Assembly (NCBI GenBank): GCA_030765055.1
Contig: JAUKNK010000327.1
Span: forward strand, 28,954 to 92,953
Origin: Mantis religiosa
Taxonomy: Eukaryota; Arthropoda; Insecta; Mantodea; Mantidae
DNA length: 64,000 nucleotides
Direction: 5' to 3'
Position 1 is the first letter of the stretch. Every line of letters starts with the position of its first letter. A model generated the notes under the pieces. That model made no database searches. It was not told the origin of the DNA and was given only the letters and a program-made list of their open reading frames with translations. Made by a program: the position numbers and the translations under genes. Positions 46,083-58,239 of this stretch are shown in pieces.

Positions 46083-46410
46083 AGAGTCAAAATGAAAAAT
46101 TCAATGTCATGGCTGGGATTTGAACTACGGATCTCCTGGTTTCCGTCCAGTCGCTCTTACCCATTGAGCTACCATGGCCAACATGCCGTCCTTACATTAA
46201 ATTCTCCAACTGACCCATTTTTGTTCCCGGTAAACCACTATGGGCTCTCGTATTAGAGATACACCGTTTGTGGCGTCTTACTGTTATAAGTACTTGAGAC
46301 AGGACAGCACGTTGGCCATAGTAGCTCAATGGGTAAGAGGGACTGGACGGAAACCAGGAGATCCGTGATTCAAATCCCGACCGTGGCATTGACTTTTTCA
46401 GTTTGACTCT
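46083..46410. mobile_element. Palindromic element with outward-facing tRNA-like arms, copy 2
   Basis: Same family as 4738. Left arm has the tRNA-like unit on minus (about 46182-46108), right arm on plus (about 46313-46387, GGCCATAGTAGCTCAATGGG ... GATTCAAATCCCGACCGTGG). Ends are AGAGTCAAAATGAAAAATTC and the reverse complement of TTTTTCAGTTTGACTCT. The left arm keeps the inner CCCGGTAAACCA segment; the right arm has lost it, so the palindrome is asymmetric at its centre. The right terminus is followed by a short GACTCTTATCT tandem. Confidence 0.85.
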
Positions 46411-46434
46411 TATCTGACTCTTATCTTGACTCTT
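46405..46434 (+). repeat. Short tandem GACTCTTATCT at the end of palindromic copy 2
   Basis: Two exact units and a third partial one; the first unit begins with the element's terminal GACTCT. Confidence 0.85.
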
Positions 46435-46439
46435 TTCCC

Positions 46440-46537
46440 CCAAAAGGAAATTATGGGTCAGAGAGACCGGCAACGGGAATCGAACCCGGACTCCCGAATG
46501 CGGGCCACAGCCGAAACCGCTTGAGCCATCCCGCTCA
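46440..46537 (-). repeat. tRNA-derived SINE head, family F
   Basis: Reverse complement GAGCGGGATGGCTCAAGCGG (A-box type) and GTCCGGGTTCGATTCCCGTT (B-box type). Only about 20 bp of body remains before the neighbouring palindromic element. Pairing of the acceptor stem is poor, so not a tRNA gene. Confidence 0.65.
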
Positions 46538-46910
46538 GTTTGTAGGAATGATAGATAACTTTCATCCATAACGTTCTCTGAGCTTATTGCCTTTAAGACA
46601 AATCAGATCTGTAATATATTGTAGTCTCAACTGTTTTTTTTTTTTTTTGACAGTATATACGGCTTTATATAATTAGAGATATATTTCTGTGAGCCGATCG
46701 CTTATGAAAATACTTTAAGCTTGAATATGTTTAGAAACAAAACATCCTATCCGATTATACGTGTCATGTTCCTAAATTTTAAGAAATTTGCATTACATCT
46801 AGACAAATGCATCTTACGCCTATAAACGTAAAACTGTTTACGGATGTTATTAATTATAAGTACAGTTGACAATCGTTAATACATGGAAATTGCAAATTAC
46901 ATGCTTTAAT
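46538..46910. other. No recognisable feature
   Basis: AT-rich with a T16 run near 46635; nothing supported. Confidence 0.45.
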
Positions 46911-47136
46911 GCCCGCCTTGGTAGCATATATGGTAGCGTGTCTGCTTCACGTTCAAGAGGTCATGATTTCGAATCTCGGTTAGGGTGTGTTACCTTGATA
47001 GGTTTTTTCAGGGGTTTTCCCTTATCCTGAAAGACAAATGTCGGCTAGTTCTAAGCTCCATGGACCCCGGACTCATTTGAGCATCATTTCATCCAATTCA
47101 TTCATCGTCCGATATGACTTAACGTTGGAGGACGTA

Positions 47137-47172
<36 letters not shown>
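46911..47172 (+). repeat. SINE family A, full length with 31-A tail
   Basis: GCCCGCCTTGGTAGCATATA head, ATTTCGAATCTCGGTTAGGG B-box, GACTTAACGTTGGAGGACGT end and an uninterrupted A tail (47142-47172). The long pure tail suggests a young insertion, although some head positions are mutated. Confidence 0.93.
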
Positions 47173-47174
<2 letters not shown>

Positions 47175-48538
47175 AAAGAAAAAGAAAATATGCAGAATCT
47201 TTGATGATAAATATAACTACAGTGAAAACGACACGAAATTCCTAATTGATCACTTTTTTATATTTAACGTTCTGAATTACCAGGATTATATCAGTGCCGC
47301 CGGTGTGTCTGAATTTCGTTATGCTAGCAAATATACTGGAATGCGGATGTCCTTTTAAGCATACGTAAAAATCATTAGTCTACGACCTGCGCGTAGCCTG
47401 ACAGAATTACTTTTCTCTTGTCTGGACGTTTGCATTTTAAAAGTGGTTTGTGTAGAATCTTTTGATTCCAAATTGACAGTACCCCACTGCTTGCTCACAG
47501 CTTTTGAAATGGAAGTTACTTTCGGCTACCTTTTTACTTTGCGGCTTCTCTCTGTGATCCATACTAGCGTTACTTTTATTACTCACGACAAAACATTTGT
47601 AGACCACTGGTTAGAGATGAAGAAACCCATTTCTGAGAAAGGAACGCCCAGGGAGAGGGCTGCTCCATCACAGCCCAAGAGTTAACAGCCAGCCAGGATG
47701 ACACTGTCAGTGTTTGCTCTATTGATACACTGTGGGATGAATGTACCAAATGACAAGCCAAATGTTAACAATTTTAGGGTAGTTATTTTATTTCAGTTAA
47801 CGATGCTTGTTAGTTATTTCTTCACGGGTGGGGACATTGGGAAAATAGCACAATGTAGTAGTCACATACGAGTAGACACTGTTGTATTGATCCACCCACA
47901 GCACACACTGCCATTATTTTATGTATTACATATTCTCCTCGGGGAATCTGTAAACCGCGTGAATTACAAAAAATACAGCTTCATATAATTTTTGCCGAAT
48001 GGAATCCCGTTATTGCTAAGTGCTTTCTGCGTGACAAATATATAATTAATCCTTCAGCAGCTGTGGTGTAAGCAATTTAATAATTCATATTCATATATAT
48101 ATGTATATATATATGTATATTTGTTCTTCCTAACGTTTTAAACAATATCCAAGCAGAGTTATATGTAGCAGTCAACACGGACAGCCAGAAGAAAGACAAT
48201 CAAAGTATTGCAAACATCTTAGGAGACAATAAATCCTTAGTAAAATTATACAATACAATCAGACCGCTTAATTTTTTTAAACTAGCTGCTTACCATAGGT
48301 AAAGAGTAACAGCTGTTCTTCTTCTCTTAGCATAGGACACAGTCCTGCTCATTTATGATCCTCTACCACTCGCCGTTTAACCGTCAGGTGAGGAAGCCAC
48401 AAATTATGGATCAGAGATAGAGGGAAATCCAGGGATGGGTGATCAGCTAGGTCCCTAGAATGAGTGTGAGGGAACTAAACGAACGGAATGGGGCGAGGTG
48501 GATGAAATGAAAGTTGATAATGGAGTAATTGTTGGAAT
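47173..48538. other. No recognisable feature
   Basis: Short (AT/GT)n at 48095-48121. A patch at 47440-47700 holds open frames of about 80 and 60 codons on opposite strands without motif. Confidence 0.4.
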
Positions 48539-48590
48539 GATGGCGAAGGAAACCGGAGATCCTGGAGAAAACATGCCCCAGCGCCGTGTT
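48539..48590 (+). repeat. Unclassified interspersed repeat, shared core copy 2
   Basis: GATGGCGAAGGAAACCGGAG and CCCCAGCGCCGTGTT match the core at 34786. Confidence 0.6.
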
Positions 48591-49589
48591 GTCCACTACT
48601 ATTATGTGCTTCAAATGGGAAGAGTTCTCACCTGTACCGAATCAGATGCGTTAGCGCATTCAGCGTTACCACTTCGTTATCCGCACACTTTTTATATTTC
48701 CCTCTTTCTCCCTCCCTCTGGATATTCGTATATTACGCATATGTTTTAAATATATAGTTTAAAATTATAGTTTATGAATTACTTATTTTTCTGCTCCAAC
48801 GAAAATAACAGCGGTACATCCGTATAGCTGTGTATGTTTGCTTACGTTAAGAGATAATTTGTCATTGTGATTGTCTTCATCGTCTGAGTACTGCAAATTT
48901 ATGATGATAGGTTCCAAAATCTCGTTACGTGATATTTCCTTCCAAAAGTCGTCTTCTTGTAGTTTATCTGATGTCTCATACAGTTTTCTCAGTCTTGTGT
49001 TCCTTGTCAATTTCTTCGTGAATAAGTCGATTAACGTCAGTCAGTTTAAAAATATTATTTCTGTTTGCAACATAATTTGAGCCCACATTAACTCATTTGA
49101 CAGTAGTAAGGGGGAAGTTGGATCGTGTCTTATTGATCCAGCTGATAAACTTTTTCATGGACGAGTAACTGAATAATATGCTCTGAACTCTATGCTCTAG
49201 AGTAAATAGAGATTACGAACCATTCATAAACAAAGATGTAATGTGATCAGATACGTTCTGCCAGACCAGCAGGAATTTAACAAACACTTTTGCTTATTCA
49301 AAGTACATATTTTTATTATCACGTCATGTCAAATGTTTACGTTTCAGTTCTGAGTAATTACAAATATACGTTCACGCGTAAATGCCAACCAATGAAATTC
49401 ATTACAGTGCTTACGTTGCAATGTATTGTTAGAATATAATGGCATCTATTTTATTTCTTTGTATTAGGAAAACTATTTGAGCTAAAAATATGGGGGTTTT
49501 ACGGTTATGTTAAATGCATTACTCTCTCCTTCTCATGGATCAGTGTTTTGCAAAATCTGAATTTTTGTCTTAGCGCGAATAGTATTTAT
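48591..49589. other. No recognisable feature
   Basis: A 75-codon minus-strand frame (49010-48783) is rich in charged residues (LQYSDDEDNHNDKLSL) but has no known domain. Otherwise AT-rich. Confidence 0.35.
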
Positions 49590-49799
49590 TAGAGATTGAT
49601 TAGGTTGGCGCTCGTCACACACCACTTGGGGGAATGCAATACAACACCGCAGGACTCCGATTGGTTGCTCACCTAGTAGTTCTCAAGGACAAACATCGTC
49701 TCATTTGAAACACATAATAATCCCACATTGTGGTCGCCTGGGATCGAACCCGTACTGCCTTAGAGTTAAGTGGTCTAACCGCTCGGTCATAGCGCGGTC
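49590..49799 (-). repeat. tRNA-derived SINE family G
   Basis: Reverse complement CCGCGCTATGACCGAGCGGT then TTAGACCACTTAACTCTAAG and CAGTACGGGTTCGATCCCAG: a tRNA-like head with good A- and B-box sequences, followed by about 140 bp of body (GGAGTCCTGCGGTGTTGTAT, GTGGTGTGTGACGAGCGCC). Confidence 0.7.
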
Positions 49800-50336
49800 A
49801 GTGTGTTATTTTAAAAATACAAATAAGCAATTTTTAAACCCCGAGTAATATAAAAGCTCAGTAGTGGCATGTTCTGATATTTCGGCAGTCTAAAGTTTAG
49901 AAATCGCAAAGTGTGAAGGGAAATTGCATTTATTTATTCCAGGGAACTTGAATATAGAAGTTTTCATATGTACAATATGCAGTTGTATTACAGGTATAAA
50001 TATTTCACGTGTGCGCTTGTGACTATACCTATACTTTTGACGACCCAAATTTTATCTTAACTATGTGCATAATATAGACCTTCCCTTTCCAGACATGATT
50101 ATGTGTCGAAAAATAATAAGTTTAAAAGACTAACATAATGTCAACACTGGAATTTATAATCCATGTTCGATAGATGCACCACTCAATAAAAAAGAAATAA
50201 GATTTATGTATACATGTATATGTATGCATTTATATTAAATATGTATTCCTCTCCAATTTGAAACTTGTAGCAGTCAAAGTAGCGGATAAAAGATATAATT
50301 TTTAAAATACTGAACAACAAACTATTTTTTTATTTC
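49800..50336. other. No recognisable feature
   Basis: AT-rich; nothing supported. Confidence 0.5.
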
Positions 50337-50576
50337 GCCCGCCTCGGAAGCGTGGTGGTAGAGTGCCTCACGTTCAGGAGGTCCCGAGTTCGAATCTCGG
50401 TCAGGGTGAGTTTTTTTCCGGGTGTTTCCCTTATCCTGAAAGACGAATGTCGGGTAACTCTAAGCTCTATGGACCCTGGGCTCATTTGAGTATCATTTCA
50501 CCCATCCCATTCATCGTCCTATATGACTTAACGTTGGAGGACGTAAATTACAACAAAAAAAAAAAAAAAAAAAAAA
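50337..50576 (+). repeat. SINE family A, full length with poly-A tail
   Basis: GCCCGCCTCGGAAGCGTGGT head, GAGTTCGAATCTCGGTCAGG, ATATGACTTAACGTTGGAGG end and about 22 A. A short deletion after GGTGAG removes the ACCTGGATAAGG block. Confidence 0.93.
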
Positions 50577-52485
50577 CAGTTAACATGTTCTGGCGTTTTA
50601 CTTAATTTTTTTTGGCTTCTAAAACTGCTCTGCTAATTCACATAAAACATGTTTAAGCAACCACACATAAAAAATGAAAAACATTTGAATTTTCAAAAAA
50701 TGTAAAAGTTGCAAGGGTTATTTTTGTTTAGCCTAGAAAATGAGTTTTGTTTATTTGCTTGGTGGTGTTATTTGGAAATTTGGGAAAAATGTTTAAAAGT
50801 ATTATAATGTTTATGTTGGGTGTGTGGAAGTGAGATTCTACAGGGAAAATTGTACAAGATATGTATATTGGTTGGCACAAGTGACGTGAGTATAAAAAAA
50901 AATTAACGGTTGCTATGGAGAGAAAAATCAATAATCTTCATTGTGGAAAAATGACGTGGAGAAGATAAAAGTTTTGATAGTGATGAATGGACGCGCAGGA
51001 GTGAGCAATTTTATGTAATTAACGGAAACTATTTATTAAGGAAGTAAAGATTTATCGATATGCTGGAGGTAACCTGCAATGATTGACTAGGAAAGAAAGT
51101 TCGAGTAAAATGTAATCCAGATGATACAATTTAAATTATATATTACGAGGTTGAACTTATTCAAATTTTATTTCTTTCACTCGTAACCATCATTGTAAAG
51201 AAGAGATCTTATGGCTCTTATTTAAGCAGACACAATATTCAAGAACCAGTTCAAACTGCAACGAAAAAATCCTGTTCCACATGGCTTCCCAACCTGGGGC
51301 TTCGAAATAGTCAATGTGCATCCCATCTTCACCATAGCAGTCCTGCTACTTATGTCGCCACAACATGGGGATCATAGCAGAATAGAAATATGGTTACAAA
51401 GTAATAAAACAAAAGGTTTATAAAATCCATAAAATACAAAATATAAATATAATGTGTACTTTCTACGGATTAAAAATATGATTTTTTTTTACTTTAATTT
51501 GGCTACTAATTTTTTTAAAAGATACCTTTACGATTACTCTGTAGGATAACCTCGGGAACTTATCGTAGTATTTCGATTGTCGTTTCACAACCGTAAAACC
51601 TTTTATGTTCCGTCCTCCAGTTTTCTTACTCTTTGTTTCTTTCTCCTTGTAAGTGTATGTATAGAATGAGAAAGCTGCCTACAATTTTGCAGCCAAGCGG
51701 ATAATATGATCATAAGAAAAGAAAGGCTATTTCAATGCATGGGCAGTTAAGCTGATAATACTTTTCCATTCGTTTCACGTTATGCTGTTTGTGAGGTCTT
51801 CCAGGAGTTTGATCGTAAACATGGATAAGCAATTTTGTTTTCATTCCCATTTTGTATAAGAGCTAACATCGACAGAGATTATAGGCCAATATCTAGCATT
51901 AGATGCCGTGAACAGAAAAATAAGTTACAAGCCACTTTCTCCCGCATGCAGGTTAGCTGGATAATAACCGGGCTTGTGCATTTGTCCCTCAAAATTCTAA
52001 GGTTAAGTGCACACGTGATGGAAATGATGCTCAGAAGAGAGTGAATACAGGACATCAAATTACGTCATATCTGACCCAAACACTAACTTTCAGTAACTAT
52101 CCTTGGCCAGATGGAATTTAGTGTTTACTTCTCTGTAGTTCTTAGCAAAGCCTACTTTAAATATAAAGTAAAATAATAAATTCAATAATGTTTACCTTGA
52201 CGCTTGCATTACTTGATGAAATAATCTATGACGATCTATCAAAGGAGGTTTGATTGCTATCCACTAGCACTCCCCCCTAAAAGTGTTTTAAACATTCAAC
52301 CTCTCCCCTTAAACTATAAAAAATAAAACGATTTTGTTGAATCCCTTTGCAGAGCATATGCTTGTGCCTGTTCTGTTAACCTCAAGTTAATCGTATCCTT
52401 AGATTTCCAATAGTTTAATTTATTTTCCTTATTTCGATTAACTCTAAGGTGGATAATAGTGACACTTTATTAAAATAATTAAATA
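50577..52485. other. No recognisable feature
   Basis: About 1.9 kb without a supported feature. A 69-codon frame at 51835-52044 has no domain I know. Confidence 0.45.
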
Positions 52486-52487
52486 TA

Positions 52488-53323
52488 CAAGGACTGTTCA
52501 ATAAAGAATGATTATAATGTTTTTACGGTCGTAATTTTTGCACTATAATTCAATCTTATTATATTCTGTTAACTTAATGTGAAAAAAACACGACGTAGTA
52601 GTTTCATTGTTGGTACTCCTGGTTCCCGCCTGTGAGAACAAGGCAAGTTCAGACATGTTCAGTATCGCTTACCGCTGCAATTGAGATAACATGAAGTTAA
52701 AGTTGATGTTAGAGAAAGATCCAGAGTTGGTTTCAAACGTAATCACTGCTGATGAAACTTGGCTACATCATTTTGATCCTGACAGCAAACAGCAAAGCAC
52801 AGTGTGTAAATCTCCTTCATCACCAACCCCCAAAACAATAAAAGTGGTTGCTCCTGCTGGGAAAGTTATGGTCACCTCATTCTATGATATTCCTGGAATG
52901 GTTTATCAGCACACATATCAGTAACTGGACAATACTTCAGGGATGTCCAGAAAACATTGCAAGTCCATATCAGGCACAAAAAACCACATTTCCGCTGCAC
53001 CACGATAATGTGCGGCTGCATTTTGCCAATGTTGTTACTGACTATCTTGCAACAATCAACGTAAAGTGCATCCCTCACCCTCCCTATAGTCCTGATTTAG
53101 CCCCATGTGACTTTTTTCTATTCTCTAACTTGAAGAAACGCCTTCGTGGAAGGCATTATCCATCATCAGAAGCAGTGGTGAAGGCTGCGGAGGCAATTTT
53201 GAAGGATATCTCAAAAATGGTTTCCAGCATGACTGGCAGAAACGCTGGGACAAGTGCATCGCATTCAGGGGAGACTATTTTGAGAAGAACAATCAAAATT
53301 ATGAGGATAAGTAAAGGTACGTT

Positions 53324-53371
<48 letters not shown>

Positions 53372-53397
53372 GATCATTCTTTATTGAACAGCCCTCG
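52488..53397 (+). mobile_element. Mariner element, copy 1, internally deleted, ends intact
   Basis: Left end CAAGGACTGTTCAATAAAGA and right end TCTTTATTGAACAGCCCTCG are inverted copies of about 27 bp, each followed outside by TA (52486-52487 and 53398-53399). Length 910 bp against 1309 bp for copy 2. Compared with copy 2 it lacks about 400 bp: sequence passes from the 5' leader (TACCGCTGCAATTGAGATAA) straight to AGTTAAAGTTGATGTTAG, removing the transposase HTH region. A 44-A run (53326-53369) sits between the coding end and the right inverted end. Confidence 0.95.
52691..53325 (+). pseudogene. Mariner (DD34D-type) transposase, catalytic half, frameshifted
   Basis: First frame (52691-52924): LKLMLEKDPELVSNVITADE then TWLHHFDPDSK, with the first catalytic Asp in ITADET, then GKVMVTSFYDIPGMVYQH, where the frame breaks. 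Second frame: HHDNVRLHFANVVTDYLA (second Asp), KCIPHPPYSPDLAPCDFFLF (third Asp), LKKRLRGRHYPSSEAVVKAA. There are 34 residues between second and third Asp, the known mariner spacing. The N-terminal DNA-binding region is deleted. HHDNVRLH deviates from the usual HDNARPH. All three acidic positions survive, but not in one frame. Confidence 0.92.
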
Positions 53398-53399
53398 TA

Positions 53400-54383
53400 T
53401 GAAGCATTACAATGAATTACGTCAAAACAGTAGCCAGGCACCTACTTGTTGCTTAGAAGTGAAAACACAGCTTCATCAGAAGGCTATGAAATTGTTTCAT
53501 GTACACTAAAGTGCTCAGATCTCAATTTTATTCCAGTATAACACATCTGTTCATATTTATTGACTTCCCTTATTAGGTTTACTAACGTTAATAGTCAGAT
53601 GCAATCTAAATTAGCAAAAGATATCAATTTTGACGTCCGATTTTCTAATCTGTTGGTCAGAAGAAGCTTTATTGAATGAATAACTCATAGGTCATTCCTG
53701 TAGCCTAAGTCCATTAAAACCACGTCTGTATGGGGCAATAGCATTTATAAAGGAATGTAATTCAACTTTAAACCGCAAAGTTGCTGCGATTTATAGCTGG
53801 CCATGATATCTTCTTTTTCATGATTCTGAATCCTTCCATTAACTGTTTGTATATTCACTGTTTTGTACCGAACTAGCTATTGTTTGTATTCACCTAAACA
53901 ATAATATTTAATAAAGGCATGGTTGTACCGGTTTCAGCGAAGATCTGAATCATAAGCCATTATATTAATTGTTTAATTGATTCCCTAATTAGGTTATTTA
54001 ATGATGAACGGTGCTGTGATTATGAAGTACAGTGCTAGGGCCTGCAATGTCTTGAGCGTTCTGTTTCCCAACTTTCCCAACTAATTTCTCGTAAAACAGC
54101 AATGTAATTCAAGCTTTGGACGGAATACTAATGAACAGCGCCGTACCTTGTTCCATGTGTAAACATGTGTGCATGTTGGACATGGAAATTCACTTTTACA
54201 GAAACATTATGGCCTATCGACATTTGTAATGAACTATATCTTTTAAAGTGTGTGTCTGCAATTCTTAAACATGTATACATAATCACGTTATGGACTTGTG
54301 TTCTTTTGTTTCATATGAAAGCATTAATTATACATTCCCCAAGTTCTGCAGTCAAGGTACCCTACACATACAGAGGTGGATTA
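53400..54383. other. No recognisable feature
   Basis: AT-rich; nothing supported. Confidence 0.5.
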
Positions 54384-54543
<160 letters not shown>

Positions 54544-55337
54544 TTTATTGCATTTTCATTATAATTATTATCATGCAATCGTCATGTTTATAAACTTATT
54601 TTATGTTAACTATCTCTTGTTGCATATGTCCCAGGGTTTGAGTGTATCGCACTTCAAAATTCTGTTTCTATGTTTATGAATGCTCGTTTTCTTGCCTGTA
54701 AAGCACTACAAATGCCATAACTCCATAACAGATACCACTAGATACAAAATCAGTATAACAAAAGATGTTACGCCATGCTCACATGATTTTAATATTTCAA
54801 GAGAAAGAGATGCTTCTATTCACTTTAGCTATTGGTGGTTGATTGGAAATAATTTGAGTTTAAGTAATATGCACTTAATTACGTCTAGATAGGACAAAAT
54901 AAAACACCAGTGTTAAAAACAATCAGTATTAATTAAATAAATTAATAATGTAAAAAATAAGAATTAATGAATAATTATACTCTTCAGGAAGAAGGTTATA
55001 TAACTAAGCAAAAAGTAATAATGTTATATATTAAGTAACTTTTTGGTTACCAATGAACCCATGCGAAAAATATTAAGAATATATGCATCACAGGTAACCG
55101 ATTTACCGATCTACCTGTGTAGCAATGATTATTTCGAAAATGGTTGATGACATAAAAGAGTTGTTGACATTATTAAATCCATATTTCAAATTAGCTTTTA
55201 TTTTTTTTTGGCAATAAGACTTGTAACCGATTGAAGCACTATTTCAGATTCGTATCTTGATTATATTGTCTCCCTGTTTGAGGAATCTAAACTCAGACCA
55301 TGAAGGCCAAATTTCCTTTCCCAATAATCATTTATTT
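54544..55337. other. No recognisable feature
   Basis: AT-rich; nothing supported. Confidence 0.5.
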
Positions 55338-55424
55338 CTAGATACAATATTTACCGGGCTTGTGGGCCGTGGTCTATTGGGTTCCTAGACCACGGCCCAC
55401 AAGCCCGGTAAATATTGTATCTAG
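55338..55424. repeat. Perfect 39-bp inverted repeat with 9-nt loop (Penelope-like terminus)
   Basis: Arms 55338-55376 and 55386-55424 match at all 39 positions; the loop is TTGGGTTCC. The arm contains TTTACCGGGCTTGTGGGCCG and ends in TGGTCTA. It is followed by GACACCGGCCGTGAAAGCCT to about 55460. On the minus strand that is the same order (GGCTTTCACGGCCG, CCGGG, GGCCGTG, GTCTA) as in the 34977 arms, so I read it as a folded Penelope-like end. Confidence 0.9.
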
Positions 55425-58237
55425 TATTGACACCGGCCGTGAAAGCCTTAGAACTTTGATGAATCATTTATTTCATCACGGCTTATCGCCACATGCTGCA
55501 AAAGCTGGCATTAAACCCAATTGCAGTATCAAAGAAGAACACAAAGAGGAGGAGGAAGAAACCGAAGATACTGCTCAGGCTGTTCATAGAAAATTCAGGA
55601 TATGTGCACATTCTATTAACTATGCAGATATTTTAAACATATAATTTCCTGATCATCATTAGCACATGCTTAAGCAATGTCTTACTTCAGGGTCTGGAAT
55701 TTTACCCTTATATTATACTATTAAGAGAGGCAGCCCCTAAATAAAATCCATGTGGACTCACAAGCTTTAAGAGAGGAGAGCGCTAATTTACCTTTAGCTA
55801 GGTGGCCGAGGCAACAAGCATGCGGCTACACTGTCAAGTGTAATGATGTATTGTCTTTTGATTGGTTAACATTTTATGAATTATAAACTTATAAGCACTT
55901 GCCTTACGCATCTTGTTCCTAATTTATCCATAAAACAGAATGCTGAGGGGCAGTCACTGCGTGAGTTAGTATCATTCGACTTTTTCTACGCTTGGCAAAT
56001 TCGCAGCCATATAACTTAAGATGTATTTTACTATCCACGTCATTTGACTCTTGATACATTTTTGCTTAGAAATAAATTCAAATTAAGGGGGGAACTTGCT
56101 TCAATATGTACACCAGCGCGAATATTCCAATATTTAATTAATAACTATTAAGATGCAAGGACATAAGAATAATCGCAAGCTTTGAAAGTGTACATATGTA
56201 AATTACTGGAGGCGGCAGAAATAATAAACAGGTTTAAAAGCAGAAAACATTCTGTTTCCTAATAATCCTGGAAAAATTTGTTTACGTTTCTTTGAAGTAC
56301 AGTTCTTGGAGATGAGGGAACTCTTTCAATGAACTCCGATGCACAGATGCCTGTCCTCGTGCAATGCTTTGTTTTGTGCGAGAACGAAGTCCCCAGGGGG
56401 TGGTTCTTCTTGCATCAACGATGAATACCTACCTTTGAAGGTGCATTACGTCGAATCTTTGGTTTTCTGTGATGGAACTGGCTCTGGTGCTACGGCGCTG
56501 CCTGATTGTCCATCGCTCCATATCTAACACACAGTAGAGAGAATGCAACTGGCCAGCTTATTTACAATGTCGACGATTCCACAGTCCTACAACGTATTCG
56601 CAGAAAAATAACCTCCAGATTGAAATAGCATCAATTCAAACACGCTTATTGTTTCTGTTGCACTATGTATAATGTTTCGAAAACAGCTAACTCTCAGGAT
56701 TTATTTGATACAAATAGTGAATTTTAATGTCCCCTACATTTATCTTCTATTTTGATTTCAAATTTAATCCGTAGGTATAATAAATTTCTACAGTACTCAC
56801 AAAAAATTAAATAAGATCATTTAATTTTTTGCGTTACCTCCCAAAATTTATTACAGATTGCCTTCGCAATCGAATAGTTACAGTTCTGATTAATCAATCA
56901 GAGGCGTAGATTCAATTTAGGGCTTTATCTAAAGCTGATATGCTCTCCGAAGTTAAGCGGGATATAAAAATAAATCAGCAGATGAAAACATGTGATCTGT
57001 TCCATTCTTATTACTTTCTCTGCTCTACTCTTTACGTGTTTTATGCATATTCATTTTCATTGTATGTTACAGAAGGAAATACGAGGACATTCAACACCTT
57101 GTGCTCCTTTTTGTCAACTTGACACTCCATTTTATTGATATTTATTTTTTTCGGAAACTTTCACTTAAAAACAAAACAAAATAACTGTAGGTCTTACGGG
57201 CCAAACCGTAATTTTTTGCAATCCTGCTGTGTACGCTGACAACTTCCTCGTGAGCTTCACTTCCCCGCCACTGACCTCTGTGAGTGATTGCCCCAGAACG
57301 CCCACGAAGAAATTGTAACAGAAAGGAAAAATATGGTTTCGAGGCACGCAACGAAATTTGACAGCAGTGTATAGTGTCATCACGAGTTAATAAATTATCT
57401 GGCAGCTAATTGGGTGACAGTATCACGTATCCAAGTACGCACCTGGAATCCTTAAGCATGTAGCTCGTTCTAACCATTATAGAAAAAATGGATCATCAAA
57501 GATGAGGGCCGTATATTCTTACAACCAAGAAGGGTTGAAAAGTTGATGTAAAATTTTATCTTAATGGGCGAGGCGTTTGACAAACGCGCCTGAGACTAGG
57601 GGGAGATTTTCTGTACACGCCAGCTGTCTTACCCTGCGTCGCTCGGCTAGCTTTATAAATCTTCTTTGACGATTAAATTAATTTCATTTAGCTCCCGCCT
57701 TACTCTCTGTGAATTAATCTAGTTTTTCAATGTAACCTTAGTACTTTTATTTTGTAAACCACCAGATATTTGCTTACTAGTAAACTAAACTTCTCCTGGA
57801 GTTTTCAGAACTGAAAGTAAAATTAGATAATTTATTTCTCACATCTTTAACACCGTTGACCTTATATATTCCAGAAATGTTGCATTACTTTCAAGTATCT
57901 TTCTGCCATAAAATAATTATCCAACGTATTGGAAAATGTCTGCATAAGCACAGTAGTATAATTTTAAATTTTGGTTGCTTCCACTTGGTCGTATAATCAT
58001 TTAATAACATACATACTTATTTCTTACACTAAAGAAAACCGGATCGCCATTAACAATTTCAACAAAGAAGGGCGAAATTGACGATATGATTAGTCGTCAA
58101 CCTATTCTAAAGTCAATAACTTGGAAAATCTAATCCTGGAGTGAATAATATATTCACTGAATACTTTCAGACTGTGCTGATGGTATGCAAAATACAATAG
58201 TTTATCTTCTTATTGCCTTTGTTCGAGCAAACTATAC
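55425..58237. other. Penelope-like end to about 55460, then nothing recognisable
   Basis: About 2.8 kb. A 94-codon frame beginning inside the palindrome (55360-55644) includes an E-rich stretch and has no domain. The 62-codon frame at 56339-56527 and the GC-richer patch at 57180-57330 have no motif either. Confidence 0.35.
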
Positions 58238-58239
58238 TA

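Noticed and set aside
55360..55644. 94-codon gene starting in the palindrome
   Set aside because: It begins inside a 39-bp inverted repeat of transposon origin, and the rest shows only an E-rich stretch.
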